A stretch of DNA of 64,000 nt from Gemmiger formicilis (GTDB lineage: Bacteria > Bacillota > Clostridia > Oscillospirales > Ruminococcaceae), in the NCBI RefSeq assembly GCF_024462815.1, contig NZ_JANGCG010000007.1, positions 1-64,000 of the forward strand, given 5' to 3'. Below the pieces are notes generated by a model. The model saw nothing but the letters and a program-made list of their open reading frames with translations. It was not told the origin of the DNA and searched no databases. Position 1 is the stretch's first letter; the number at the start of each line of letters is the position of its first letter. Position numbers and translations under genes: made by a program. Of this stretch, positions 42,664 through 52,265 are shown in pieces.

Positions 42664-43780
42664 TAAAGTAAAGTTGGGCATCATCGGCTACGGCCACATC
42701 GGCAGCCAGCACGGCCGCGCCATCCGGGACGGCAAGTGCCCGCAGGTCGATTTGACGGCGGTATGCGACATTGACCCCGCCCGCCTGGAGCTGGCAAAAA
42801 AGACCAACGGCGAGAATATCCGCACCTTTACCGATGCATCGGAGCTGATTCACTCCGGCGTATGTGAGGCGGTCATTGTGGCCGTGCCGCACTACCTGCA
42901 CCCCTCCATGGCGATTGAGGCGATGGAAACCGGGCTGCACGTCATTGTGGAAAAGCCAGCCGGTGTCTACACCAAGCAGGTCGAACGGATGAACGCCGTG
43001 GCAGCCAAGCACCCCGAGCTGGTCTACTGCATGGACTTCAACCAGCGCACCAACCCGCTGTATAAAAAGGTCAAGGACCTGATTGACAGCGGCGATCTGG
43101 GCGAGATGAAGCGGGTTATCTGGATTATCACAGACTGGTACCGCTCCCAGAGCTACTATGACCAGGGCGGCTGGCGCGCCACCTGGGACGGCGAGGGCGG
43201 CGGTGTGCTGTTGAACCAGAACCCCCACAACCTGGATTTGTGGCAGTGGATGTGCGGTATGCCCAAGCGGGTAAAGTCCGAGGTTTACTACGGCAAGCAC
43301 AGAAAGATTGAGGTCGAGGATGACCTGTATGCGCTGGTTGAGTATGAGAACGGCGCAACCGGCTGCTACATCACCACCGTGGGCGATGCCCCCGGAACGA
43401 ATCGGTTGGAAATTGATGGGACGAATGGTAAAATTGTGGTAGAGAATAACGAGCTTACCTTCTACCGTCTCAGAACCCCGGAGCCGGAGTTCAACGCCAC
43501 CTACAAGGGCGGCCTTGGCAAGCCGGAGGTGTGGGAGTGCAAAATCCCCATCAAGGGCACCTACACCTCTCACCCCGGAATCATCAACAACTTCTGCGAC
43601 TGCATCCTCAAGGGTGCCAAGCCGATTGCCCCCGGTGCCGAGGGTATCCGCGGGCTGCAGATTTCCAACGCTATTCACCTGTCCAGCTGGCTGAACGGCG
43701 AATGGGTTGACCTTCCGGTGGACGGCGATTTGTTCCTGACCAAGCTGCAGGAGCACTGCAAGAAGCCGGTGACGGAGTAA
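42656..43780 (+). CDS. Gfo/Idh/MocA family oxidoreductase 2
   Basis: The 374-residue NAD(P)-binding protein starts VKLGIIGYGHIGSQHGRAI, with AVPHYLHPSMAIEAMETGLHVIVEKPAGVYTKQV carrying the EKPA motif with its Lys (about 96). The substrate domain includes GGWRATWDGEGGGVLLNQNPHNLDLWQW, the YRxTW/GG.L.NQ.pH signature seen in myo-inositol- and glycoside-dehydrogenase-like members. It is fused by overlap to the TIM-barrel gene. With the two other oxidoreductases it may form an oxidize/re-reduce pair around a sugar C3 keto intermediate. The substrate is unknown. Confidence 0.93.
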   Translation: MANKVKLGIIGYGHIGSQHGRAIRDGKCPQVDLTAVCDIDPARLELAKKTNGENIRTFTDASELIHSGVCEAVIVAVPHYLHPSMAIEAMETGLHVIVEKPAGVYTKQVERMNAVAAKHPELVYCMDFNQRTNPLYKKVKDLIDSGDLGEMKRVIWIITDWYRSQSYYDQGGWRATWDGEGGGVLLNQNPHNLDLWQWMCGMPKRVKSEVYYGKHRKIEVEDDLYALVEYENGATGCYITTVGDAPGTNRLEIDGTNGKIVVENNELTFYRLRTPEPEFNATYKGGLGKPEVWECKIPIKGTYTSHPGIINNFCDCILKGAKPIAPGAEGIRGLQISNAIHLSSWLNGEWVDLPVDGDLFLTKLQEHCKKPVTE

Positions 43781-43819
43781 GGACACAGAGCGTAAGCCGA
43801 AGAAACGGAGTATTGCAGC

Positions 43820-46186
43820 GTGCCGGAGTTGAATGTGCCTGAAAAGAAAAAGTGGGTTCCCAGCAGGATGTTCCTGCGCTGGAGCCTGTCTTACCTTGTA
43901 ATTTCCCTGATTGCCCTGTTGCTGATGGTGGCGTCCGGCTATCGGTACATGGATGTGCTGCGGGATAACCTTGAGTACACCAACGGGATTCAACTGGATA
44001 TGACACGTGTCTGGCTGGATCAGAAGGTGCGGCTGCTGCGCAACATTACCTCGGTGGAGAGTGCCAGCGTTGCCATCAACGAGGTGCAGGCGGCAAAGAG
44101 CTACGACGATATTCCCCGGTATGACTACTACCTGCTCACGCGCGAGATTTCGGCGGATGTCATCAACTACGGCATCGGGGATGCCTACTTCCTCTATTTC
44201 CCGCAGTCGGATGCCGTGGTGTCCAACACCAAATACGGCCAGAGCCGCCGCTTCTATGATTTGTGTCTGGACACCTACGGCATCAGCTATGAGGAATGGA
44301 TGAGCATCCTCAGTCAGGAGTTCGTCACAACGCGGGTGTTCCGCCCGACCGTGCAGGAGGGAACTGAGAAAAACTATCTGGTGCTGGTTCGCCCACTGAA
44401 CATCACCAGCCGCGACCTACCCAAGGTCAACGCGGTGATGCTGGTGGACTTGGAGGATTTGTTCAAGGCCTCCGACTGGCTGAACAAGGATACCCTCTGC
44501 ATTATGGACCGCAATACCCACCAGCTGATTTCCAACCGGGAGCTGCCGGAGAGCACGGTCGATGCCATTTTGAGCCTGATTGGCCAGAACGGCAGCCGCA
44601 AATTCGACAAGGCCGTGCACACCACGCAGGACGGCAAGTATATCTCAGTGATTTCCTCCGATTTCGAGAACTGGGACATAGCCGTTATCCTGAAGGAGCA
44701 GGCCTTCGCCTCTGAAATCATTGATATGCAACGGGTGCTGGCGGCGGTGGTGCTGCTCTATCTGGCCCTTACGGTGATTGTCATTTACAACAGCGCCATC
44801 CGGCGTTACACCCGGTTGCGCAACATCGTGCGGGTGCTGCCGCATGATGACGCCGACACCCCGGCGGAAAACGTCAGCGATGCCTACGCCTACATTGACC
44901 GCAGCGTGCAGAAGCTGGTGCAGGCCAATGTGGAAAACACCGATATGATTGAGCAGCAACGCAGTGCGATTCTGCGCGAGCTGTTCCACACAATGGTGAC
45001 GAGCAGCACAGCCTCGGCAGAGCTGCAGGAGAGTACGTTGGAGGCCAACGGCTTCCCGATTCACACGGTGAAGGAGTTCTATCTGCTGGCCTACCGGCTG
45101 GAAAAGCAGAAACTGACGGACGAGAAGGACCCCGACAAAATCTACGAGATGCAGTGGTTTATCCTGCAGAACGTAACGCGGGAAAATCTGCAGAACTGCG
45201 CGCTGGAAAACCTCTGTTTCCGCGAGGGCGGTATGCAGATTTATCTGGTGTGGTCCAACGCCGAGAACGCCGACCCGCTGGAGGGTATCGTTTGGAGCTA
45301 CGAATACTGCCGCAGCTTTCTGGAACAGCATTTTGACTTTGGCTATGACATTGCGGTCAGCAGCCCGCACACCGGCATTGACGGCGTGTACAAGGCCTAC
45401 CGTGAGCTCTGCCGGGTGTTCCAGTACCAGAAGCGCACGCAGGACACCAAAACCATCCAGTACAGTGAGCTGAAGCTGACGCCCGGCAACACAACGGTGC
45501 AGTACCCGGTGGAGGCCGAAAACAAGTTGAATCTGGCCGTGCGCAGCGCCGATGAGACCGCCGCCTGCGAGCAGATTCACGCCCTGATGGCGCTGAACCA
45601 CGAAAGCTACCTGAGCCCGGAGGCTATGCAGTTTCTGACCGGTAAGATTCTGTCGGCCATTGTCCGTGCGGACGGCCAGCAGGCCGATAAGCCCGAGATT
45701 GCCGAATGTCAGAACCGCGTGATGGCAGCGGCCCGGCAGGAAAACGTTGAGCAGATTGAACAGGAGCTGTGCAATCTGGCCGGTGCGGTCTGCCGCCTCT
45801 CCCGCGCCACCATGCAGGAGGCGCAGGAGGAGGAAAAGGGCCGACTGTATCTGCAGATACGCGCCTACATCGAGGAAAACTACGCCGATGCCGGGCTGAA
45901 TGTCAATGCCATTTCGGAGCGCTTTGAGCGCCCGGCCGCCTTCATCTCCCGCTATTTCAAGGAGATGAGCGGTGAAAACCTGACCCAGTATATCCACACC
46001 GTGCGCCTGCAGCACGTCAAGGAAAAGCTGATGCAGGACGAAAAACTCGAAAGCATTGCCGTTTCCTGCGGCTTTGGCAGCCTGCGCAGCTTTTTGAGAA
46101 TCTTCAAGCAATACGAAGGTGTAACCCCCAGTCAATACCGGGAGCTGCACAGCAATAAGGAAGAAACGAGCCATGAAAACATTTAA
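43820..46186 (+). CDS. AraC-family regulator with extracytoplasmic sensor domain
   Basis: The 788-residue protein has a membrane helix at about residues 19-42, an external sensor domain (about 45-290), and a second helix (about 298-318, LAAVVLLYLALTVIVIYNSA). A cytoplasmic region follows, then a C-terminal AraC DNA-binding domain (about 690-785; LNVNAISERFERPAAFISRYFKEMSGENLTQYI, then SIAVSCGFGSLRSFLRIFKQYEGVTPSQYRE). This one-component architecture is typical of Firmicutes glycan loci, where it senses an outside oligosaccharide. It begins with GTG after CGGAG. It lies mid-operon and overlaps the next gene by 14 bp, so its level rises with the operon. Confidence 0.93.
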   Translation: MPELNVPEKKKWVPSRMFLRWSLSYLVISLIALLLMVASGYRYMDVLRDNLEYTNGIQLDMTRVWLDQKVRLLRNITSVESASVAINEVQAAKSYDDIPRYDYYLLTREISADVINYGIGDAYFLYFPQSDAVVSNTKYGQSRRFYDLCLDTYGISYEEWMSILSQEFVTTRVFRPTVQEGTEKNYLVLVRPLNITSRDLPKVNAVMLVDLEDLFKASDWLNKDTLCIMDRNTHQLISNRELPESTVDAILSLIGQNGSRKFDKAVHTTQDGKYISVISSDFENWDIAVILKEQAFASEIIDMQRVLAAVVLLYLALTVIVIYNSAIRRYTRLRNIVRVLPHDDADTPAENVSDAYAYIDRSVQKLVQANVENTDMIEQQRSAILRELFHTMVTSSTASAELQESTLEANGFPIHTVKEFYLLAYRLEKQKLTDEKDPDKIYEMQWFILQNVTRENLQNCALENLCFREGGMQIYLVWSNAENADPLEGIVWSYEYCRSFLEQHFDFGYDIAVSSPHTGIDGVYKAYRELCRVFQYQKRTQDTKTIQYSELKLTPGNTTVQYPVEAENKLNLAVRSADETAACEQIHALMALNHESYLSPEAMQFLTGKILSAIVRADGQQADKPEIAECQNRVMAAARQENVEQIEQELCNLAGAVCRLSRATMQEAQEEEKGRLYLQIRAYIEENYADAGLNVNAISERFERPAAFISRYFKEMSGENLTQYIHTVRLQHVKEKLMQDEKLESIAVSCGFGSLRSFLRIFKQYEGVTPSQYRELHSNKEETSHENI

Positions 46187-47189
46187 AACAGCAGTCATTG
46201 GCTGTGGCATGATTTCTAAAAACCATTTCAAGGCGCTGAAAAACGTACAGAACGCCGAGTGCATCGTCGCGTGCGACTGCAAGCCGGAGCGTGCCCGCGC
46301 CGCCGCCGAAACTTATGGGATTCCGGCCATCGAAACCGACTACCACAAGGTGCTGGAAAACCCCGAGGTGGATGTGGTGCATATCTGCCTGCCGCATTAC
46401 CTGCACGCGCAGGTTGCGATGGAGGCGATGGAACACGGCAAGCACGTCCTGTGCGAGAAGCCGATGGCCCTGAGCCCCGAGGACGCACAGAAAATGATTG
46501 AGGTGCGCGACCGCACTGGTACGGTGTTGGGCATCTGCTTCCAGAACCGCTACAACGATGCATCCAAGTATATGCGCGCCCTGATGGACAGCGGAAAAAT
46601 GGGCAAGGTGCTGGGAGCGCGGGGCGCAGTGTTCTGGAACCGCAACCCGGAATACTACACCGGCTCCGACTGGCGCGGCACCCTTGACAAGGAGGGCGGC
46701 AGCGCACTGGAAAACCAGGCCATCCACACCTTTGACCTGATGCAGTGGCTCACGGTTCCCATCCGCACGGTGGAGGCAAGCTGCTCCACCAAGCGGCTGA
46801 AGGGCGTTATCGAGACCGAGGACACCTGCGATGTCTTTATGACCGGCCCGGATGGGGAGCGCTTTACCTTCTACTGCACCAACTGTTATGTAAAAAATGC
46901 CCCGGTTGAGCTGGAAATCGTCTGCGAGAACGGCAGCATCCGCATGGTGGGCAATCTTGTCACCACCGAGCTGGACGGCAAAACCGAGACGAAGGACTTT
47001 TCCTCCGGCACGGTGTTCGGCAAGGACTACTGGGGCAGCGGCCACGGCTTCCTGATAGAGGACTACTACAACAAGCTGGCGAGTGGGGAGCGCTTCCCCA
47101 TCAGCGGCGAGGAAGCCATCGTCAGCGTACAGCTTCTCCACGCGGTATATACCTCTGCAAAAACCCATTCGGTTATCAGCCTTGAGTAA
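46173..47189 (+). CDS. Gfo/Idh/MocA family oxidoreductase 3
   Basis: The 338-residue NAD(P)-dependent oxidoreductase begins FKTAVIGCGMISKNHFKALKN, then HICLPHYLHAQVAMEAMEHGKHVLCEKPMALSPEDA with the catalytic Lys in EKPM (about 96). The substrate domain has SDWRGTLDKEGGSALENQAIHTFDLMQWL with the Asp/His pair typical of the family. It is the shortest of the three locus members. Its start lies inside the end of the regulator gene, so translation is coupled to it. Substrate unknown; 3-keto sugar chemistry or inosose-like oxidation are the family norms. Confidence 0.93.
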   Translation: MKTFKTAVIGCGMISKNHFKALKNVQNAECIVACDCKPERARAAAETYGIPAIETDYHKVLENPEVDVVHICLPHYLHAQVAMEAMEHGKHVLCEKPMALSPEDAQKMIEVRDRTGTVLGICFQNRYNDASKYMRALMDSGKMGKVLGARGAVFWNRNPEYYTGSDWRGTLDKEGGSALENQAIHTFDLMQWLTVPIRTVEASCSTKRLKGVIETEDTCDVFMTGPDGERFTFYCTNCYVKNAPVELEIVCENGSIRMVGNLVTTELDGKTETKDFSSGTVFGKDYWGSGHGFLIEDYYNKLASGERFPISGEEAIVSVQLLHAVYTSAKTHSVISLE

Positions 47190-47203
47190 AAGGAGAATCT
47201 ACT

Positions 47204-48181
47204 ATGAGCGCTAAGAGCAAAGCCGCCGCGGCCGAGGCAAAAAAGCCGCTGACACTCAATTCCGAGCATGTGCCTCTCAGCTACCGCATCAAAAAAGATT
47301 TGCAGCGCAACGGCCTGATTTATGCCATGCTGATTCCGGTGCTGGTCTACTACGCGGTGTTCAAGTTCGGCCCGATGTTCGGTCTGTACATCTCGTTCAT
47401 TGACTACAAGCCCGCACGCGGCATCTTCGGCAGTAAATTTGTGGGCCTGAAATGGTTCAAGTCCTTCTTTTCGGACTACTACTTCGGCCGTTTGCTGATC
47501 AACACCATCCGCATTGCAGTGGTGGATCTGATGACCTTCCCGCTGCCGGTCATTCTGGCCCTGTTGATTAACGAGCTGAAAAGCAAGAAATTCTCCAAGA
47601 CAGCGCAGACGCTTCTGTATGTGCCGCACTTCATCTCGACCGTGGTTATCTGCGGCATCGTCCTTACGCTGACAGGCTCCACCGGTGCCATTACCGAGAT
47701 TCTGCACAACCTGTTCGGCATCAAGGAGCAGGCGCTGCTGAATAACCCCGACAACTTCCTGCTGATTTACATCCTGACAGAGCTGTGGCAGACACTGGGC
47801 TGGAACTCCATCATCTATCTGTCAGCGCTGTCCGGCATTGACCAGGAGCTGTATGACGCCGCCAAGGTGGACGGTGCCAACCGCTGGCAGCAGTGCCTGC
47901 ACGTCACCCTGCCGGGCATTGCCCCCACGATTATCATTATGCTGATTCTGAAGATGGGCAAAATCTTCAACGTCGGCTATGAGCGCGTTATGCTGCTGTA
48001 CAACCCCGCCATCTACAGCACGGCGGACGTCATCAACACCTATGTTTACCGCAAGGGCCTGATTGATGCACAGTTCAGCTACAGCACGGCCGTTGGTATG
48101 TTCAACTGCATCGTCAGCTTTGCTCTGGTTATGATTACCAACAAAATCAGCCAGAAGGTCAACGGCAGCGGTCTTTGGTAA
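47204..48181 (+). CDS. ABC sugar permease, LplB/YteP type
   Basis: The 325-residue inner-membrane permease has six predicted helices after a 50-residue cytoplasmic N-terminus. It carries the ATPase-coupling EAA loop YDAAKVDGANRWQQCLHVTLPGIAPT (about 217-242). The long N-terminal cytoplasmic segment and the GPMFGLYISFIDYKPARG stretch match the LplB/YteP group that imports oligosaccharides. It works with the next permease and the binding protein at 38100. No ATPase gene is nearby. Confidence 0.95.
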   Translation: MSAKSKAAAAEAKKPLTLNSEHVPLSYRIKKDLQRNGLIYAMLIPVLVYYAVFKFGPMFGLYISFIDYKPARGIFGSKFVGLKWFKSFFSDYYFGRLLINTIRIAVVDLMTFPLPVILALLINELKSKKFSKTAQTLLYVPHFISTVVICGIVLTLTGSTGAITEILHNLFGIKEQALLNNPDNFLLIYILTELWQTLGWNSIIYLSALSGIDQELYDAAKVDGANRWQQCLHVTLPGIAPTIIIMLILKMGKIFNVGYERVMLLYNPAIYSTADVINTYVYRKGLIDAQFSYSTAVGMFNCIVSFALVMITNKISQKVNGSGLW

Positions 48182-48196
48182 AGGAGGAAAACGGTT

Positions 48197-49102
48197 ATGG
48201 CAAACACAAAAACCGAGCGTGCCCCGCAGGGCACCAAAATTAAAGAATCCTTCGGCAGCCGCCTGTTTGATGTTGTCGATGTCCTGATTATCTGCCTGCT
48301 GCTGGCCTGCGTGCTGATTCCGCTGATTCACATTGTGGCGGCCTCCTTCAGCAACCCCGCGCTGTTTGTGGCGCACAAGGGTATCCTGCTCTGGCCGGAG
48401 GGCTTCTCCGTGGCGTCCTATCAGGCCGTGTTCAAGAACACCTTCCTCTGGACCGGCTACGCCAACACCCTGTTTGTTGTCATTGTCGGCACACTGCTGA
48501 ATGTTCTGCTCTCAATGGTCGCGGCCTACTGCCTGTCCCGCAAGCGCGTGGCAGCCGGCCCCACGATTATGAAGCTGCTGGTTTTCACGATGTATTTCAG
48601 CGGCGGTATGATTCCGCTGTATCTGGTTGTCAAGGGCGTGGGGCTCTACGGTTCCCGCTGGGCGCTGATTCTGCCCTCGCTGGTGGACACCTACAACCTG
48701 ATTATCATGCGCACGGCGTTTGCCGGTGTGCCGGACTCTCTGGAGGAATCCGCCAAGCTGGACGGTGCCAACGCATGGACGATTCTGTGGAAGATTATGG
48801 CCCCGCTGGTCAAGCCCACGGTCGCCGTCATCACGCTGTACTACGCCGTCAGCCACTGGAACTCCTGGTTCAACGCCATGCTGTTCCTGCGCGATAAGAC
48901 GCAGTACCCCCTGCAGCTGATTCTGCGCCAGATTCTGATTCAGAACGATACCGCCGATATGACGGCCGGTGCAGACTACCTGATTGGCGAGACCATCCAG
49001 TATGCAACCGTTGTGGTGGCCACGCTGCCCATCCTCTGCATCTATCCGTTTGTCCAGAAGTACTTTGTCAAGGGCGTTATGATTGGCGCCATCAAGGGCT
49101 GA
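48197..49102 (+). CDS. ABC sugar permease, LplC/YtcP type
   Basis: The 301-residue permease has six helices and the EAA loop LEESAKLDGANAWTILWKIMAPLVKPT (about 181-207), plus the family stretch YFSGGMIPLYLVVKGVGLYGSRWALILPSLVDTYNLIIMRT. The C-terminus ends YFVKGVMIGAIKG, the ending common to YtcP-like permeases. It pairs with the preceding permease, 15 bp upstream, with AAAGGAGG before the start. Confidence 0.95.
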   Translation: MANTKTERAPQGTKIKESFGSRLFDVVDVLIICLLLACVLIPLIHIVAASFSNPALFVAHKGILLWPEGFSVASYQAVFKNTFLWTGYANTLFVVIVGTLLNVLLSMVAAYCLSRKRVAAGPTIMKLLVFTMYFSGGMIPLYLVVKGVGLYGSRWALILPSLVDTYNLIIMRTAFAGVPDSLEESAKLDGANAWTILWKIMAPLVKPTVAVITLYYAVSHWNSWFNAMLFLRDKTQYPLQLILRQILIQNDTADMTAGADYLIGETIQYATVVVATLPILCIYPFVQKYFVKGVMIGAIKG

Positions 49103-49120
49103 TAAAAGGAGAATCACATC

Positions 49121-50119
49121 ATGCGCGTACCTTATAAAGAAATGTATGACGAGTTTGTGCGTGTGCTGCTTAAAAAAGGCTTTACGCAGGAGAAGGCGGA
49201 GATTTCCGCCAAGCTGTATGCCGATGCCAGCCGCGATGGCGTCTACACGCACGGACTGAACCGCTTCCCCAAGTTTATCAAGAGCATTGGGGACGGCATT
49301 GTGGACATCAACGCCGAGCCGGTTCTGAAGGAGAGCTTCGGCGCGTTTGAGCGCTATGACGGCCAGCACGGCCCGGGCAACCTGAACGCCTACGCCTGCA
49401 CCAAGCGTGCGATTGCGCTGGCCAAGCAGCACACCATCGGCTGCGTGGCGCTGTCCGACACCAACCACTGGATGCGTCCCGGCAACTATGGCCTGATGGC
49501 GGTCGAGGAAAACTGTATCGGCATTTTCTGGACCAACACCTGCCCCAATATGCCGCCGTGGGGCGGCCGGGATGCCCGGCTGGGCAATAACCCCATCACG
49601 CTGGCCATCCCCCACGGGGATACCCCGGTGCTGGTGGACGTGGCTATGTCGATGTTCTCCTACGGCAAGCTGGAAGCCTACAAGCGCAGCGGCCGAGAGC
49701 TGCCGGTGGAGGGCGGGCTGAACAAGGACCAGCAGCCCACCAAGAATGCCGCCGAGATCCTGGAAACGCACCAGAGCTACCCCATCGGCTACTGGAAGGG
49801 CTCCGGCCTGAGTCTGGCACTGGATTTGATTGCCAGCGCACTGGCGGGCGGGCGCACCACACGGCAGGTCGGCGAGCTGCCGCTGGAAACCGAGCTGAGC
49901 CAGGTGTTCATCTGCATCAATCTGGACGCCCTGCCCGACAAGGACGACATTGCCGCCAACATTGAGGCCACCCTGCGCGATATGGAGACCTCCACCCCAG
50001 TGGAGGAAGGCCGCCCGGTGCACTTCCCCGGCGAGCATATGGCCGAGGTCCGCAAGGACAATATGGAGAACGGCATCCCGGTTGAGGACGCCATCTGGCA
50101 GCAGGTGCTGGCACTGTAA
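49121..50119 (+). CDS. dlgD: 2,3-diketo-L-gulonate/3-dehydro-L-gulonate reductase family (DlgD/YiaK)
   Basis: The 332-residue NAD(P)H-dependent reductase of the malate/L-lactate dehydrogenase-2 fold (PF02615) is very close to the E. coli YiaK/DlgD pattern: DGVYTHGLNRFPKFI (about 39-53), the catalytic His region in SDTNHWMRPGNYG (about 119-131), WTNTCPNMPPWGG, LGNNPITLAIPHG, SMSMFSYGKLE, and GYWKGSGLSLALDLIASAL. DlgD reduces 2,3-diketo-L-gulonate in ascorbate/lyxose pathways. Here it probably reduces a keto-uronate or keto-aldonate derived from lyase or oxidoreductase products. The length matches DlgD exactly. Confidence 0.9.
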   Translation: MRVPYKEMYDEFVRVLLKKGFTQEKAEISAKLYADASRDGVYTHGLNRFPKFIKSIGDGIVDINAEPVLKESFGAFERYDGQHGPGNLNAYACTKRAIALAKQHTIGCVALSDTNHWMRPGNYGLMAVEENCIGIFWTNTCPNMPPWGGRDARLGNNPITLAIPHGDTPVLVDVAMSMFSYGKLEAYKRSGRELPVEGGLNKDQQPTKNAAEILETHQSYPIGYWKGSGLSLALDLIASALAGGRTTRQVGELPLETELSQVFICINLDALPDKDDIAANIEATLRDMETSTPVEEGRPVHFPGEHMAEVRKDNMENGIPVEDAIWQQVLAL

Positions 50120-50142
50120 CAGAAGGGGAGGCTGATGCGGCA

Positions 50143-50922
50143 ATGATTATACCGGGACTGGTATCGGCAACCTTCAAAACGGAGTCCCCGGACTATGTGC
50201 TGGACGCGCTGCAAAAGGCAGACCTGCACGCCGTGGAATGGTCGGAAAACTGGCACATCCCGGCGGGCGATACCCACCTTGCCGCCGAGCTGCGGGAACG
50301 CACGCTGGCGCAGGGGGCAGAGGTGGCAGCCTACGGCTCCTACTACCGGCTGGGCGAAAACGCAAGCCCGGAGAAGGACTTTCTGCCGACGCTGCAGAAC
50401 GCGGCGGCTCTGCACGCCCCACTGATTCGCATCTGGGGCGGCGGCACGGCCAGCGCCGAGCTGGACGCCGAAACGCGCAAGGCATTGGCGGCCGAGGCAA
50501 GGACCATCAGCGCAATGGCGGCTGAAAACGGCATAAAAATTGCGCTGGAATGGCACAAAAACACCGTGACAGACACGAACGAGTCCGCGCAGGATTTTCT
50601 GGACGAGGCTGCGGCAGAAAACCTCTACTGCCTGTGGCAGCCCACGGTGGCGCTGAATATGACTGAGCGCTGCGCCGGGCTGGATATGCTGGAGCGCCGC
50701 GGGCGGCTGCTGAATCTACACGTCTATTACTGGCTGGAGGGCAAGCGCCGCCCCTTTGCCGAAGGACTGGACGAATGGCGGCAGTACCTTGCCCACGTAG
50801 ACCCGGCGAAAACGCGCTATGGCCTGCTGGAATTTGTGCTGAACAACACGATGGAGCAATTTCTTGCGGATGCAGCCGACTGGAAGGCGCTTCTGCAAAG
50901 CACCGATATGATTCAGAAATAA
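50143..50922 (+). CDS. Sugar (phosphate) isomerase/epimerase-like TIM-barrel protein 2
   Basis: The 259-residue barrel begins MIIPGLVSATFKTESPDYVLDALQKADLHAVEW. It has IRIWGGGTASAEL (about 88-100), a metal-ligand Glu in NGIKIALEWHKNTVTDTNES (about 131), the Trp/His-type site CLWQPTVAL (about 165), and LLNLHVYYWLEG. It is clearly diverged from the other barrel protein of the locus (no shared long motifs). Its reaction is unknown; the family covers isomerases, epimerases and a few C-glycoside- or keto-sugar-cleaving enzymes. Confidence 0.88.
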   Translation: MIIPGLVSATFKTESPDYVLDALQKADLHAVEWSENWHIPAGDTHLAAELRERTLAQGAEVAAYGSYYRLGENASPEKDFLPTLQNAAALHAPLIRIWGGGTASAELDAETRKALAAEARTISAMAAENGIKIALEWHKNTVTDTNESAQDFLDEAAAENLYCLWQPTVALNMTERCAGLDMLERRGRLLNLHVYYWLEGKRRPFAEGLDEWRQYLAHVDPAKTRYGLLEFVLNNTMEQFLADAADWKALLQSTDMIQK

Positions 50923-50935
50923 GGAGAAAACGCAA

Positions 50936-52186
50936 ATGGCAGACTTATATGTAAAAAAGTTTGATATGATTAACCCCTTTGTGGTGGCTTCCAGCCCGGC
51001 AACGCAGGGCGCGGCCAACGTGCTGAAGAGCGCCAAGATGCGCCCCGGCGCCATCGTGCTGCGCAACTACGGCCACGGCTCCGGCGGCGGCAGCTTCATC
51101 GGCCCCGACTCCAAGGCGATGTTCGGTGGCGAGATGGCCATTCACAGCCACGCCGTGGGCCGTCAGATTCCCGATTCCGTGGACACGCTGGAGAAATACT
51201 GCGAGGAGGTCCACAAAATCAAGAAGGAGATGGACTCCGACATCAAGCTGTGGGTCTCTGTCGGCCACTACAGCGACATCGTCAAGGGCGGCGACTGGGA
51301 AAAGAGCTGGGCCCATCAGGCCGAGGAACTGGCTCTGGCTGGTGCCGATGCCATTGAGCTGCATTTCAACACCCCCGGCGTGGCTGTGGCCAAGGACCGC
51401 ACCTTCGCCTACCATCAGCTGCTGCGCCACTCCATTGAGCTGATGAAAAAGACCGTCCCCAATATGCCCATTATGGCCAAGCTCGCGATTGAGTCCACCG
51501 ATGCGCTGACCTCTATGCGGATTGCCGAGGCTGCCGGTGCTGCCGCTGCAGGCCCGACCGCCCGCTGGAAGGGCTACTACATGGACCTTGACTGGCGCGG
51601 CACCGAGGCCCGCCCCGGCGCTGGCTACGGCGGCACGCAGGCTACCCCGCTGGTCTGCTACTCCATCGCCGAGGCCCGCACCGCCGGTGTGAAAATCCCC
51701 CTGTACGGCGGCGGCGGTGTCTTTAACTTCGAGAACGCGGCCCGTATCCTGATGGCTGGTTCTGAAATGGTGCAGCTGGGCGCACTGGCCTGCGCGGGCG
51801 GCACGATGGCCTGCAAGAAGCTCATCAATGACCTGAACCGCTGGATGGACGAGAACGGCTATGCCGATATGGATTCTCTGGTGGGCGACAGCCTGAAGCT
51901 GTTCCAGATGGACGCCGACTTCACCAAGAAGCGCCAGAACAAGCTGGCCGACGCCTACCAGACCGCCGACGCCGACCGCGCCAAGTGCATTGGCTGCGGC
52001 CGCTGCGAGGATGTCTGCTGGCACCAGGGCATTGAAATCAAGGACCGCAAGGCGTACAAGACCGATAAGTGCATTGGCTGCGGCTACTGCTTCCAGGTCT
52101 GCCCGACCGAGGCCCTGTATGTAGACAAGAAGGGTATTCTGCGCTCCGCTTTTGAAGAGGCGGGGATTGAGCGCGGCAACAAGTAA
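50936..52186 (+). CDS. Dihydroorotate-dehydrogenase/PreA-like flavoprotein with two [4Fe-4S] sites
   Basis: The 416-residue protein has an N-terminal FMN TIM barrel of dihydroorotate/dihydropyrimidine-dehydrogenase type: NPFVVASSPATQGAANVLK, LALAGADAIELHFNTPG, AKLAIESTDALTSM and GGGGVFNFENAARILMAGSEMVQLGALA. A C-terminal ferredoxin domain has CX2CX2CX3C at about 351-361 and again at about 379-389, the second as CIGCGYCFQVCPTE. At the active-site strand the usual SCP Cys is Thr (FNTPG), so pyrimidine or dihydroorotate chemistry is unlikely. Its place in a uronide operon suggests ferredoxin-linked reduction of a C=C bond or keto group in a sugar derivative. I know of no named function for this context. 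Confidence 0.85.
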   Translation: MADLYVKKFDMINPFVVASSPATQGAANVLKSAKMRPGAIVLRNYGHGSGGGSFIGPDSKAMFGGEMAIHSHAVGRQIPDSVDTLEKYCEEVHKIKKEMDSDIKLWVSVGHYSDIVKGGDWEKSWAHQAEELALAGADAIELHFNTPGVAVAKDRTFAYHQLLRHSIELMKKTVPNMPIMAKLAIESTDALTSMRIAEAAGAAAAGPTARWKGYYMDLDWRGTEARPGAGYGGTQATPLVCYSIAEARTAGVKIPLYGGGGVFNFENAARILMAGSEMVQLGALACAGGTMACKKLINDLNRWMDENGYADMDSLVGDSLKLFQMDADFTKKRQNKLADAYQTADADRAKCIGCGRCEDVCWHQGIEIKDRKAYKTDKCIGCGYCFQVCPTEALYVDKKGILRSAFEEAGIERGNK

Positions 52187-52195
52187 AAATTCAGG

Positions 52196-52232
52196 CGCAG
52201 CAGATATGGTTTTTATCTGCTGCGTCTTTTTT
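52196..52232 (+). terminator. Terminator between flavoprotein and GH43 genes
   Basis: A 10-bp perfect stem CGCAGCAGAT/ATCTGCTGCG (52196-52205 with 52215-52224) has a 9-nt loop followed by TCTTTTTT. It would end or attenuate the main operon before the GH43 gene. Confidence 0.88.
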
Positions 52233-52265
52233 GGATTACGGCAATTACACAAGGAGGGTTACAGC

